DNA from: Micromonospora rosaria
GTDB taxonomy: Bacteria; Actinomycetota; Actinomycetes; Mycobacteriales; Micromonosporaceae
DNA length: 64,000 bases
NCBI RefSeq assembly: GCF_001567585.1
Contig: NZ_LRQV01000002.1
Span: 79,121 to 143,120 of the forward strand
Reading direction: 5' to 3'
The position numbers and the translations under genes are program-made. Shown piece by piece: positions 1-9,261 of the stretch. The stretch's first letter is position 1. The number at the start of each line of letters is the position of its first letter. The notes under the pieces were generated by a model. That model saw only the letters and a list, made by a program, of their open reading frames with translations. It ran no database searches and was not told the DNA's origin.

Positions 1-1332
1 CTCACGGTCGCCGTGCTCGACGGGCACGTGCGCGGCCCGCGTGCCCGGCCGGCCGGTCGGCTTGCCCGGGTTCTCGTAGTCGTCGCCGACCGTGGCCGGC
101 GGGCCGGGGTCGTCCGGTTCGGCGACCACCGCGCCGGAGTGGTAGCGGTAGCCCATCATCACCGTCAGGTCGTCGACGATCGGCACCGCCTCGATGTCGG
201 CGACCGCCGGGTTGCGGAACCGTTGCAGCGACCGCGCCACGGCCTGGTCCACCGTGAACGACCCGACCGAACGCCGTTCGGCGTCGTAGCTGGCGAGCAG
301 GCCGGGCCCGGCGGCGCCGGTGAGCGTGGCGGCCAGCTTCCAGGCGAGGTTGTGCGCGTCCTGCACACCGGTGTTGGCCCCGAACCCGCCGGTCGGCGGG
401 TGCACGTGGGCGGAGTCGCCGGCCAGGAACACCCGGCCGACGGCGAACGTGTCCGCCACCCGGGCGCCCAGCTCCCACGGGAGCCGACCGAGGATCTCCA
501 CCGGCAGGTCCGGTACGCCGACCGCCGCGCGGACCAGGGCCACGCACCGCTGCTCGGTGAAGTCCTCGAACCGCTCACCGTTGGCCGGCCAGTAGAGCGC
601 GTCCAACTGCCAGCGCTCGCCGTCGGTGCCGAGGACGCCGGTCACCTCCTCGTTCATCACCTGGCAGTGCATGAACGCCCGGCCGCGCAGCACCGGGGTC
701 AGGTCGGCGGCGAAGAGGATGGCGACGTTGTGCACCATCGTGCCGACGCCGCTGGTGCCGACGCCGAGCCGGGCGCGGACGGCACTGGTGTTGCCGTCGC
801 ACCCGACCAGGTACTCCGCCCGCACCCGCCGGCGTACGCCGGTGGACCGGTCCTCGACGGTGGCGGTCACCCCGCCGGCGTCCTGGTCGAAACCGGTCAG
901 GACGGTGCCGAAGCGCAGGTCCGCGCCGAGCGCCCCGGCACGCGCCCGCAGCACGGGCTCCAGCCGGTCCTGCGGGCAGGGCGCCCACCCGGTGGGGCTG
1001 ACCGCGCCGGAGTCCTCGTAGACGCCGTGCACGTACGGCGCGTCGAACCAGCCGTGCTCCTCCCCCGCCAGGCTCTCCGCCCGCAGGATCCCGCTGCGCC
1101 GGGCGGCACCGTCGAGGCGGCGCTGCGCCCGCCGGATCGCCTCCTCCAGGCCGACCGACCGGTACAGCTCCATGGTGCGCGGGTTCACCCCCCACGCGCG
1201 CGCGTACCGCGACGTGTCCGCGTGCCGCTCCACCAGCAGGGGGCGGATGCCCCGGTCGGCGAGGAACACCGCCGTGGAGAGCCCGACCAGGCTCCCCCCG
1301 ACGATGAGGACCGGGTGGTGTTCAACGTCCAT
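1..1332 (-). CDS. FAD-dependent aromatic hydroxylase, C-terminus cut by window edge
   Basis: This is a class A flavoprotein monooxygenase of the kind that hydroxylates polyketide aromatic rings with NAD(P)H and O2. After the ATG at 1332 the protein begins MDVEHHPVLIVGGSLVGLST, an FAD Rossmann motif (here GGSLVG). An Arg-rich segment RYARAWGVNPRTMELY follows, then the second FAD motif GRVFLAGDSAHVHPPTGGFG and NTGVQDAHNLAWKLA. The gene runs off the left edge, so the C-terminal thioredoxin-like part is incomplete. Its start overlaps the stop of the upstream flavoprotein gene by 11 bases, so the two are translationally coupled at the distal end of the leftward biosynthetic operon. The family call is firm; the ring position it oxidises cannot be read from sequence. 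Confidence 0.9.
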   Translation of the reverse strand, partial: MDVEHHPVLIVGGSLVGLSTAVFLADRGIRPLLVERHADTSRYARAWGVNPRTMELYRSVGLEEAIRRAQRRLDGAARRSGILRAESLAGEEHGWFDAPYVHGVYEDSGAVSPTGWAPCPQDRLEPVLRARAGALGADLRFGTVLTGFDQDAGGVTATVEDRSTGVRRRVRAEYLVGCDGNTSAVRARLGVGTSGVGTMVHNVAILFAADLTPVLRGRAFMHCQVMNEEVTGVLGTDGERWQLDALYWPANGERFEDFTEQRCVALVRAAVGVPDLPVEILGRLPWELGARVADTFAVGRVFLAGDSAHVHPPTGGFGANTGVQDAHNLAWKLAATLTGAAGPGLLASYDAERRSVGSFTVDQAVARSLQRFRNPAVADIEAVPIVDDLTVMMGYRYHSGAVVAEPDDPGPPATVGDDYENPGKPTGRPGTRAAHVPVEHGDRE

Positions 1333-2881
1333 CGCTGCCTCCCAGGGCGCGGGTGAGGAAGGCACCGACCGCGGCGCCCCCGTCCGATGTGAAGTGCTGG
1401 GCGAGATAGCCGTCGGGGCGGACGACGAGCAGTCCGGTGCCGAGTCGACGGCGGGCCCGCCCGGACCGGTCCCGCAGGTCCTCCGGGCCGGTGGCGACGC
1501 CGCACGGCCCGACCACGCGCACCCGGACGGCCGGGGCGACGGGCCGGCACCGCAGCCGCCGGTACAGCTCGGGCGGGACCGGGGTGTCGGCCAGCACCAG
1601 CACCGTCCACCACGGGCCGGCGACGGTGGCGGCGAGGGACACCTCGGCACCGGCGTGGTCGACCACCGGCACGTCCGGCAGCGGGCGACCGGCCAGCTCC
1701 GCGCCGGCCGGGCCGGGTCCGCCGACCAGCCGGCCCGGTGGCAGGACCACCTCCGGTTCGGTACGCACCAGCGGCCGTCCGCCCCGACGGGCGTACCCGG
1801 CGCGGAACAGCTCGACCGCCTCCGGTTCCAGGCTGCTGGTGAGCAGCCAGCCGGTCCGGGCCAGCAGGCCGGCCGCCACCTCCCGCCGTTCGGCGGTGTA
1901 GGTGTCCAGGAGGCCCTCGTCGGCCCGCCCGGACGCCACGGCGGCGAGTTTCCAGGCCAGGTTCGCGGCGTCCTGCACGCCGGTGTTCATGGCCTGCACC
2001 GGGAGCGGAAAGACCCGGGCGGCCTCACCGAGGAGCAGGCAGCGGCCCCGGCGGAAGGTCTCCGCGAGGGCCGCGCGGGGCCGCACCGACCACGCCGGGC
2101 CGGCGGCCCGCACCTCGTACGCCGCCCCGGAGACGTCCCGGAGCAGGGCGGCCAGCCGGTCCGGGTCCGCGAGCCGCTCCGGCGCCCCGCCGCCGTCCGC
2201 CGGGGCGGCGAGGAACAGCCGGTGCCGGCCCCCGGGCAGCGGCACCAGCCCGAGATGGGTACGCGGGGCGTGGAAGATGTACTCGGTGTGCGGGTCGAGC
2301 GGTCGGGGCGCCCGTACCACCACGTCGCGCTGCACCCAGTCGACCTGGTCGAAGGGGGTCACCTCCCAGCCGACGCCGGCGGCGGCCCGGACGGTGCTCT
2401 CCGCGCCGTCCGCGCCCACCACCCAGTCGACGGGTGCGGAGCCGGCCACCCCGCCGTGCCGCCACCGGACGCGGACCCCGCCGCCCCCGGGGCGCAACGC
2501 CTCGACGTCCCGGCCCCACTCCACCTCGACACCGTGCTCCGCCAGCCGTCGCAGGAGCGCGGCCACCAGGATCTCCTGGTCGACGGTGAACGGCACCCGC
2601 CAGGGGCCGTCGTCGGTGTCCTCCCGGATGTCGATGGTGATCGGGTCGTCGTGCGGCTGCCACACCTTGTGCGTGAACGACCGGGCCGACCGGCGCAGCT
2701 CCTCGACGTCGACACCGAGCAGGTGCAGCGCCCGCTGGGTACGCGGCCACACGTTCGGGCAGCCGGTTCCGGCGGGCGCGGACGGCCGCCGGTCGACGAC
2801 CCGGCACCGGACGCCGTGCCCGGCCAGCCCGGCGGCGAGCGCCAGACCGGCCGGGCCGGCCCCGACCACGAGGACCGTCAC
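1322..2881 (-). CDS. FAD-dependent polyketide hydroxylase
   Basis: This 519-residue class A flavin monooxygenase is the full length expected for the TcmG/RdmE-type hydroxylases of aromatic polyketide clusters. Visible elements are the N-terminal dinucleotide motif VLVVGAGPAGLALAAGLAGH, the NAD(P)H/FAD signature DWVVGADGAEST in the middle, and GRCLLLGEAARVFPLPVQAM with NTGVQDAANLAWKLAA near two-thirds. A C-terminal thioredoxin-like domain without obvious catalytic cysteines follows. In the GD motif the usual Asp is Glu (GEAA), a small deviation. It lies one base from the glutamine-synthetase-like gene upstream and overlaps the next hydroxylase downstream, so it is part of one long leftward operon. 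It probably adds oxygen to the polycyclic core; substrate and position are unknown. Confidence 0.9.
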   Translation of the reverse strand: MTVLVVGAGPAGLALAAGLAGHGVRCRVVDRRPSAPAGTGCPNVWPRTQRALHLLGVDVEELRRSARSFTHKVWQPHDDPITIDIREDTDDGPWRVPFTVDQEILVAALLRRLAEHGVEVEWGRDVEALRPGGGGVRVRWRHGGVAGSAPVDWVVGADGAESTVRAAAGVGWEVTPFDQVDWVQRDVVVRAPRPLDPHTEYIFHAPRTHLGLVPLPGGRHRLFLAAPADGGGAPERLADPDRLAALLRDVSGAAYEVRAAGPAWSVRPRAALAETFRRGRCLLLGEAARVFPLPVQAMNTGVQDAANLAWKLAAVASGRADEGLLDTYTAERREVAAGLLARTGWLLTSSLEPEAVELFRAGYARRGGRPLVRTEPEVVLPPGRLVGGPGPAGAELAGRPLPDVPVVDHAGAEVSLAATVAGPWWTVLVLADTPVPPELYRRLRCRPVAPAVRVRVVGPCGVATGPEDLRDRSGRARRRLGTGLLVVRPDGYLAQHFTSDGGAAVGAFLTRALGGSDGR

Positions 2882-2882
2882 G

Positions 2883-4235
2883 TCAGCACCCGGTCAGGTA
2901 CCGACTGAGCTCCCAGTCGGTGACCTGAGCGTGGTAGTCGGCGAACTCCGCCCGCTTGACGGCGACGTAGTAGTCGACGTACTCGCCACCGGGGACCTTG
3001 CCGAGGCCCTGCCGCAGCACCCCGTCCACGGCGAGTTCGTCGACCGCGTGCAGGAGGGTCTGCGGCAGCCGGGCCGCGCCCCGGGTGGCGGTGCCCCGCT
3101 CCAGGTCGTCGGTGTTGGGCGGGCCGGGATCGAGGTGCCGGTCGATGCCGTCCAGGCCGGCGGCGAGCAGCCCGGCCAGGGCCAGGTACGGGTTGGCGGC
3201 GCCGTCGACGCAGCGGACCTCCACCCGCCCGTCCGCCGGTACCCGCAGCATCTGGGTGCGGTTGTTGCCGCCCCAGCTCGCGTAGCCGGGGGCCCAGCTC
3301 GCCCCGCTGGCGGTCGCCGACCCGGCCCCGAGCCGCTTGTAGGAGTTCACCGTCGGGCAGGTGAGGGCCATCAGCCCGGGCGCGTGCGCCAGGATGCCGG
3401 CGACGAACCGGCTGCCCAGACCGGACAGGCCCGCCGCGTCGTCGGGCCCCGGGGCGAACAGCTCGTCGCCGTCGGTGCTCCACAGGCTCAGGTGCAGGTG
3501 CAGCCCGTTGCCGGTCAGGTGCGCGAACGGCTTGGGCATGAAGGTGGCGATCCGACCGGCCCGCTGGGCGAGCGTGTGCACCAGGTACCGGAACAGCACC
3601 ACCCGGTCGGCCGTGGTCAGCGCGTCGGCGTAGCCGAAGTTGTGCTCGAACTGGCCGTGGGCGTCCTCGTGGTCGTTGGAGTAGTTGCCCCACCCGAGGT
3701 GGTCCAGCGTCCGGCTCACCTCGGTCAGGTGCCCGTACGCCCGGGTCGCGGCGCGGGCGTCGTAGCAGGGCGAGTGACCGTCGTCGAGCGGGTCGGCCAC
3801 CCGCAGCCCTCCGCCGGGGTCGCGCTCCAGCAGGAAGTACTCGGGCTCCGCCCCCACCTTCAGCACCTGGCCGCGCCGGCGCAGCCGTTCGGTCTCCCGC
3901 CGCAGGATGACCCGCGGCGAGTACGGCCACGGCGCGCCCTCGACCCAGAGGTCGCACTGCAGCACCGCCAGTCCGGGCTGCCACGGCATCGGCGCGTACG
4001 ACCGGGGGTCGGGCATCGCCACCACGTCCGGGTCGGCCGCCGACTGGCCCAGCTCACCGGCGGCGTGACCGGCGAAGCCGATCCCGGTCCGGGCCAGCTC
4101 GGGCAGGACGGCCACCGGGGTGAGCTTGGCGCACGGCTTACCGGACAGGTTGACGAACATCATCAGGACGAACTCGATGCCGTCCCGCTCGGTCGCGGCG
4201 AGCAGGTCGTCGAGGTCGGTCGGCGGCGCGGTCAC
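2883..4235 (-). CDS. Glutamine-synthetase-like ATP-dependent amide ligase (type III GS / GlnT-like)
   Basis: A 450-residue glutamine synthetase fold protein. The metal/glutamate motifs are present in order: GAEPEYFLLE, then HEDAHGQFEHNFGYADALTT, then FMPKP followed by GNGLHLHLSLW, NSYKRLGAG, GGNNRTQMLRVP and RVEVRCVDGAANPYLALAGL. The enzyme therefore looks catalytically competent. Enzymes of this fold join glutamate (gamma-carboxyl) or a related acid to ammonia or an amine at the cost of ATP. Its place between flavin hydroxylases and an asparagine-synthetase homologue, inside a type II PKS operon, argues for a biosynthetic or protective amide rather than housekeeping nitrogen assimilation; that is inference. 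Alternatives are gamma-glutamylation of an amino intermediate or supply of an unusual amine donor. Confidence 0.85.
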   Translation of the reverse strand: MTAPPTDLDDLLAATERDGIEFVLMMFVNLSGKPCAKLTPVAVLPELARTGIGFAGHAAGELGQSAADPDVVAMPDPRSYAPMPWQPGLAVLQCDLWVEGAPWPYSPRVILRRETERLRRRGQVLKVGAEPEYFLLERDPGGGLRVADPLDDGHSPCYDARAATRAYGHLTEVSRTLDHLGWGNYSNDHEDAHGQFEHNFGYADALTTADRVVLFRYLVHTLAQRAGRIATFMPKPFAHLTGNGLHLHLSLWSTDGDELFAPGPDDAAGLSGLGSRFVAGILAHAPGLMALTCPTVNSYKRLGAGSATASGASWAPGYASWGGNNRTQMLRVPADGRVEVRCVDGAANPYLALAGLLAAGLDGIDRHLDPGPPNTDDLERGTATRGAARLPQTLLHAVDELAVDGVLRQGLGKVPGGEYVDYYVAVKRAEFADYHAQVTDWELSRYLTGC

Positions 4236-4260
4236 GGTGCCCTCCCCACCTCCGCCGGCC

Positions 4261-6129
4261 TCACAGGGAGACCCGGACGTCGTAGTCGCGCAGCCACGCG
4301 TCGAGCTGGAGGATCATCTCGACGTTGCCGCGCTGCACCCAGGCACCCATGCCGGTGGCCAGCTCGTCCGGGTCGGCGGTCACCTGCCGGGCGGCGGCGG
4401 CGTCGAACAGCGGCGCCACGGGGGCGTCGCGGTCGGCGAGCAGCCGGTCGAACTCGGCGCACAGCAGCCGCGCGTACCGGGGGTCCTGGGTGACCGGGTA
4501 CGGGCTCTTGCGCCGCTCCAGGACGGACCGCGGCACCAGGTCCCCGGCGGCGGCGCGCAGCAGGCTCTTCTCCCGGCCGTCGAAGCTCTTCATCGCCCAC
4601 GGGGTGTTGAACACGTAGTCGATCAGCCGGTGGTCACAGAACGGGACACGGATCTCCAGCGCCGCCGCCATCGCCAGCCGGTCGGTGCGGTCGAACAGGA
4701 CCGGCAGCCACCGGGTCAGGTGCAGGTGCAGCAGCTCCCGCATCCGGCGCTCGTGCCCCTGCTCACCCGGCAGGTGCGGCACCTCGGCGAGGGCGTCGCG
4801 GTACCGGTCGGCGGTGGCGCCCGCGATGTCCAGCTTGGCCAACAGCCCCTTGTCGAGCAGTCCGGCGCCGAGCCCCGGCCAGGTCGGGTCGACGAGCTGG
4901 CCGATCGCCACCCACGGGAACGTCTCGGCGTAGACGAGCTGCGGGCTGTGCACCCAGTTGAAGCCGCCGAAGACCTCGTCGGCGGTCTCCCCGGACAGCA
5001 CCACCGTGGCCCGCTTGCGCACCTCCCGGGAGACCAGGTAGATCGAGGCGTCGCCGTCCCCCATCGGGGTGGGCAGGTCCTGGCAGCGCATCGTGGTCCG
5101 GCGGACCTCCGGGTCCATCATGGTCCCCGGGTCCAGCAGGATCTCCCGGTGCTCGGTCCCCGCGTGGCGGGCCATCTCCCACGCGTACGGGCCGTCCGGG
5201 GTGTCGCGCACCTCGTCGGGCTGGAAGTTCTCGGTGTAGCCGGCGAAGTCCAGCGAGAAGGTGGGCAGCGGGTCGGCGCCCCGCCGCCGGCGGTCCCGCT
5301 CGGCCAGCGCCGTGATGACGCTGGAGTCCAAGCCGCCGGAGAGCAGGATGCCCACCGGCACGTCGGCCACCAGTTGCGAGGCGACGGACTCCGTCAGCAG
5401 CTCCCGGATGGTGGAGACGGTGGTGGCCAGGTCGTCGGTGTGCGGCCGGGACTCGATCCGCCAGTAGCAGTGCTCCGTCAGGCCGCCCCGGGTGATCACC
5501 ACGACGTGGCCGGGCTTGACCTCCTGCACCCCCGTGAAGACCGACACGCCCGGCGTCTTCGACTGGCAGAACAACTCGCGCAGGCCGTCGGCGTTGACCG
5601 CCGGGCTGATCCGGCCGGAGGCGAACAACGCCTTCGGCTCGGAGCCGAAGACCACGCCCTCGGCGACCCGGGCGAAGTGCAGCGGCTTGATGCCCATGTG
5701 GTCGCGGATCAGGACCAGGCGCTGCTCACGCGGATCCCAGACGCCGAAGGCGAACATGCCGACCAGGTGCTCGGCGCTGGCCAGCCCCCACTGCAGGTAC
5801 GCGCGCAGCGCCACCTCGGTGTCGCAGTTCGAGCGGAACCGGTGCCCGTACGACTCCAGCTCCTTCTTCAGCTCGCGGTAGTTGTAGATCTCCCCGCTGT
5901 AGGAGATCGCGGCCACGGTCCGGCCGTCGGACTCGACGGCCATCGGCTGGCCGCCACCGGGGATGTCGATGACCGCGTTGCGGGTGTGGCCGAGCACCGC
6001 GTGCCGGTCCACCCACACGCCCCGGCCGTCGGGGCCCCGACAGGCCAGCGCCTCGTTCATGGCTTCGGCGACCGCACCCTCCCGGGACAGGTCACGCTCG
6101 AAATCGATCCAGCCGGCGATACCGCACAT
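4261..6129 (-). CDS. Asparagine-synthetase-type glutamine amidotransferase (amide synthetase)
   Basis: This 622-residue class II amidotransferase has Cys2 directly after the initiator Met (MCGIAGW), the nucleophile once Met is removed. The glutaminase domain includes ALACRGPDG and SYSGEIYNYRELKKELE. A C-terminal synthetase domain carries the PP-loop SGGLDSS at about residues 264-270, followed by SGETADEVFGGFNW. Such proteins adenylate a carboxylate and attach ammonia, or in pradimicin-type clusters an amino acid, and they recur in pentangular polyphenol clusters (PdmN, XanA, GrhP, FdmV types) and as OxyD for the malonamate starter. Here it most likely amidates the polyketide carboxyl or forms an isoquinolone precursor. 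A malonamyl starter is an alternative, but the KAS III in the cluster argues for another starter. It is followed after 25 bp by the GS-like gene. Confidence 0.88.
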   Translation of the reverse strand: MCGIAGWIDFERDLSREGAVAEAMNEALACRGPDGRGVWVDRHAVLGHTRNAVIDIPGGGQPMAVESDGRTVAAISYSGEIYNYRELKKELESYGHRFRSNCDTEVALRAYLQWGLASAEHLVGMFAFGVWDPREQRLVLIRDHMGIKPLHFARVAEGVVFGSEPKALFASGRISPAVNADGLRELFCQSKTPGVSVFTGVQEVKPGHVVVITRGGLTEHCYWRIESRPHTDDLATTVSTIRELLTESVASQLVADVPVGILLSGGLDSSVITALAERDRRRRGADPLPTFSLDFAGYTENFQPDEVRDTPDGPYAWEMARHAGTEHREILLDPGTMMDPEVRRTTMRCQDLPTPMGDGDASIYLVSREVRKRATVVLSGETADEVFGGFNWVHSPQLVYAETFPWVAIGQLVDPTWPGLGAGLLDKGLLAKLDIAGATADRYRDALAEVPHLPGEQGHERRMRELLHLHLTRWLPVLFDRTDRLAMAAALEIRVPFCDHRLIDYVFNTPWAMKSFDGREKSLLRAAAGDLVPRSVLERRKSPYPVTQDPRYARLLCAEFDRLLADRDAPVAPLFDAAAARQVTADPDELATGMGAWVQRGNVEMILQLDAWLRDYDVRVSL

Positions 6130-6187
6130 GCGTGCACGCTCCTTGGTCTCGTTACGGGGTGGGTGGGGGGTGCGGCGTGCCGTCGGC

Positions 6188-6772
6188 TCAGCCCCGGCAC
6201 TCCAGCTCCTGGAAGGTGATCCACTGACCGGCCAGGTGGCCCTGACCGCTGACCGTGAAGCCGGTGTCGCCGGTGCGGGTCACCACGTCGCGGTACGGCG
6301 CCTCGAACCCCGGGCCGACGATCCGCCCCTCGAAGAGCAGCTCGTCGCCGCGCCAGCCGGGGGCGTACTGCTCGGTCCGGTTGCCGAGGCTGTCGAAGAA
6401 GAACGCGCTGAACCGCTTGTCGGTGGTCTCGTACCCCCACAGCCAGGTGCCGGACAGCGGCTCCGGGTTCTCCGCCGTACGCCGCTCCGCCAGGTCGAAG
6501 CGCAGCCAACTGCCGTCGGCGGCCCAGTCGACGGTCGCGTCGGCGACGACCGGGTACGACGTACCCTCCGGGGTGGAGTCCCGGCCGGTGCACCGCCACC
6601 GGCCGGTGAACGACGACATCTCGCGCAGCCGTTCCGCCGGGTCGGCGCCACCGGTCAGCGACGGCGCCCCCGGTGGGGCACCGGCGGTGACCGCCGCGAC
6701 GCCGGGTACGGCGAGCGCCAGTGTGACGACCGACGTGATGGCCGCGAGGGCCCTCCGGTTCACCAATGCCAT
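6188..6772 (-). CDS. Secreted protein, DUF1579/lipocalin-like fold suspected
   Basis: The chosen ATG gives 194 residues. An upstream in-frame extension would run through the divergent promoter and into the SCP2 gene, so it was rejected. The N-terminus (ALVNRRALAAITSVVTLALA, then VPGVAA) is a signal peptide. The mature part begins with FTGRWRCTGRD and has alternating beta-type stretches rich in Trp, Phe and Gly (GTWLWGYETTDKRF, FFFDSLGN, DTGFTVSGQG, ITFQELECRG). That pattern resembles DUF1579 or lipocalin-like proteins that bind small hydrophobic ligands in a barrel. It is the first gene left of the divergent region shared with the SCP2 gene and sits 58 bp before the amidotransferase. A secreted binding or chaperoning role for the polyketide is only a guess. 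Confidence 0.65.
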   Translation of the reverse strand: MALVNRRALAAITSVVTLALAVPGVAAVTAGAPPGAPSLTGGADPAERLREMSSFTGRWRCTGRDSTPEGTSYPVVADATVDWAADGSWLRFDLAERRTAENPEPLSGTWLWGYETTDKRFSAFFFDSLGNRTEQYAPGWRGDELLFEGRIVGPGFEAPYRDVVTRTGDTGFTVSGQGHLAGQWITFQELECRG

Positions 6773-6934
6773 CTCCGTGCCTCCCTGCGTCGGCTCCGAC
6801 GGCCACATGCTGGCAATCCGCGCTAGGGGCGGAATCGAGACCGGCTCAACGGGGGCGACCCAGCATTTTTCTAGTGCGCTCCTAGCGCCGGCTGCCAATC
6901 TCGCCTCACGTGGCCATGCCAGCAGGAGGCGCTG

Positions 6935-7363
6935 ATGAGTGACGCACAGAACCGTTTCGAAGAGTTGCGACCGGTGATCGACTCCACCAGCGGCGACGAC
7001 CTGGTCGAGCAGATCGCGAAGCAGCCCGAGGGCATCGACGGTGTCCTCGACCTGGTCTTCGAGCTGACGCCGAGCACCTTCAAGGCGGAGAAGACCCGCA
7101 AGCAGCAGGGCACGTTCCTGTACGAAATCAGCACGCCCGAGGGCGCGAAGCACTACCACGTCGAGATCGACCACGGAGAATGCCGGATCGGGAAGGGGAT
7201 CCCGGCGGAGCACAAGGTGAAGATCGGCGTGGCGCTGCCGGACTTCCTCCAGATGACCACGGGGAAGCTGGCCGGCCCGCAGGCGTTCATGACCGGCAAG
7301 CTCAAGGTCTCGGGCAACACCTTCTTCGCGATGAAGTGGCGGGACTGGTTCAGCACGCTCTAG
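6935..7363 (+). CDS. SCP2 sterol-binding-domain protein
   Basis: A 142-residue protein preceded by a strong ribosome site (AGGAGG) seven bases before the ATG. It matches the SCP2 fold. A central beta segment GTFLYEISTPEGAKHYHVEI is followed by KVKIGVALPDFLQMTTGKL and FMTGKLKVSGNTFFAMKW, the typical C-terminal SCP2 signature with its hydrophobic tunnel. SCP2 domains bind lipids, acyl-CoAs or polycyclic ligands and have no catalytic residues of their own. This single-domain protein lies alone on the plus strand within the leftward biosynthetic operons and ends just before a strong hairpin. It may carry a hydrophobic polyketide intermediate, but nothing in the sequence proves that; a lipid-carrier role is equally possible. 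Confidence 0.85.
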   Translation: MSDAQNRFEELRPVIDSTSGDDLVEQIAKQPEGIDGVLDLVFELTPSTFKAEKTRKQQGTFLYEISTPEGAKHYHVEIDHGECRIGKGIPAEHKVKIGVALPDFLQMTTGKLAGPQAFMTGKLKVSGNTFFAMKWRDWFSTL

Positions 7364-7368
7364 CGTGC

Positions 7369-7412
7369 CGTCGAAGGGGGCCGCGCCGTTTCCGGCGCGG
7401 CCCCCTTCGACG
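7369..7412. terminator. Bidirectional hairpin terminator
   Basis: A perfect 20-bp stem (7369-7388 pairing with 7393-7412) closes a 4-base loop TTTC. It sits six bases after the SCP2 stop and six bases before the end of the accC-like gene on the other strand. This is the expected place for a terminator shared by converging genes. There is no long T-run, as is common in GC-rich actinomycetes. Confidence 0.9.
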
Positions 7413-7417
7413 TGCGG

Positions 7418-8766
<1,349 letters not shown>

Positions 8767-8767
<1 letters not shown>

Positions 8768-9261
8768 CACTCCCCCCGATCCACGGCCACGTCCAGGGGC
8801 GCCACGACGATCAGCGGCTGCCCGTACTCGACCGGGGTCGCGTCGGCGACCAGGATCTCCACGACCCGGCCGGTCACCTCGGACTGGATCCCGTTCATCA
8901 GCTTCATCGCCTCCACGATCCCGACCTGCTGGCCCCGCTCGACAGCGTCGCCGACCTCGACGAAGGGCTTCATGCCGGGCTCGGGCGCCCGGTAGAAGGT
9001 GCCGACCACGGGCGAGCGGACGACCTCGTGGCCGCTCGCCGCGTCGCCGTCGGCACCGACCGCCGGGTCCGCCGGGGCGGGGGCCGCCGGGCCGCCCTCG
9101 CCCGCCTCCCACTCGATCTCCACGCTGGTGTCCCCGTGTCGGACGCTGATCCGGCGCGGCCGGGCGCTGGCCCGGCGGGCCAGCTCGATCGCGCTCAGCG
9201 CGACCGCCTCCAGGGCGTCCCGTGGGTCGCGGACCCCGCGTCGTTCATGCTGCGCTGTCAC
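8767..9261 (-). CDS. accB: Biotin carboxyl carrier protein (BCCP)
   Basis: A 164-residue protein with a variable, Ala/Pro-rich middle and a C-terminal biotinyl domain. The biotin-acceptor motif is EAMKLMN with Lys near position 120. It is preceded by [20 protein letters not shown] and followed by [12 protein letters not shown], both typical of AccB. Biotin ligase would modify the lysine, and the swinging arm carries carboxylate between the AccC-like and AccDA-like subunits. Its start lies within the 3' end of the upstream carboxyltransferase gene (17-base overlap), and its stop touches the accC start. Translation of the three genes is thus tightly coupled. Confidence 0.95.

Noticed and set aside
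1172..6219. Long open frames on the plus strand opposite the hydroxylase, GS-like and amidotransferase genes
   Set aside because: Arg/Pro/Gly-rich translations without motifs; they are antisense shadows of well-conserved minus-strand genes, common at this GC content.
6832..6852. Possible SARP heptamer pair (TTGAGCC/TCGATTC reading leftward) before the secreted-protein gene
   Set aside because: One heptamer is degenerate and the nearest -10-like sequence is at 10 bp, so it is weaker than the other two sites.
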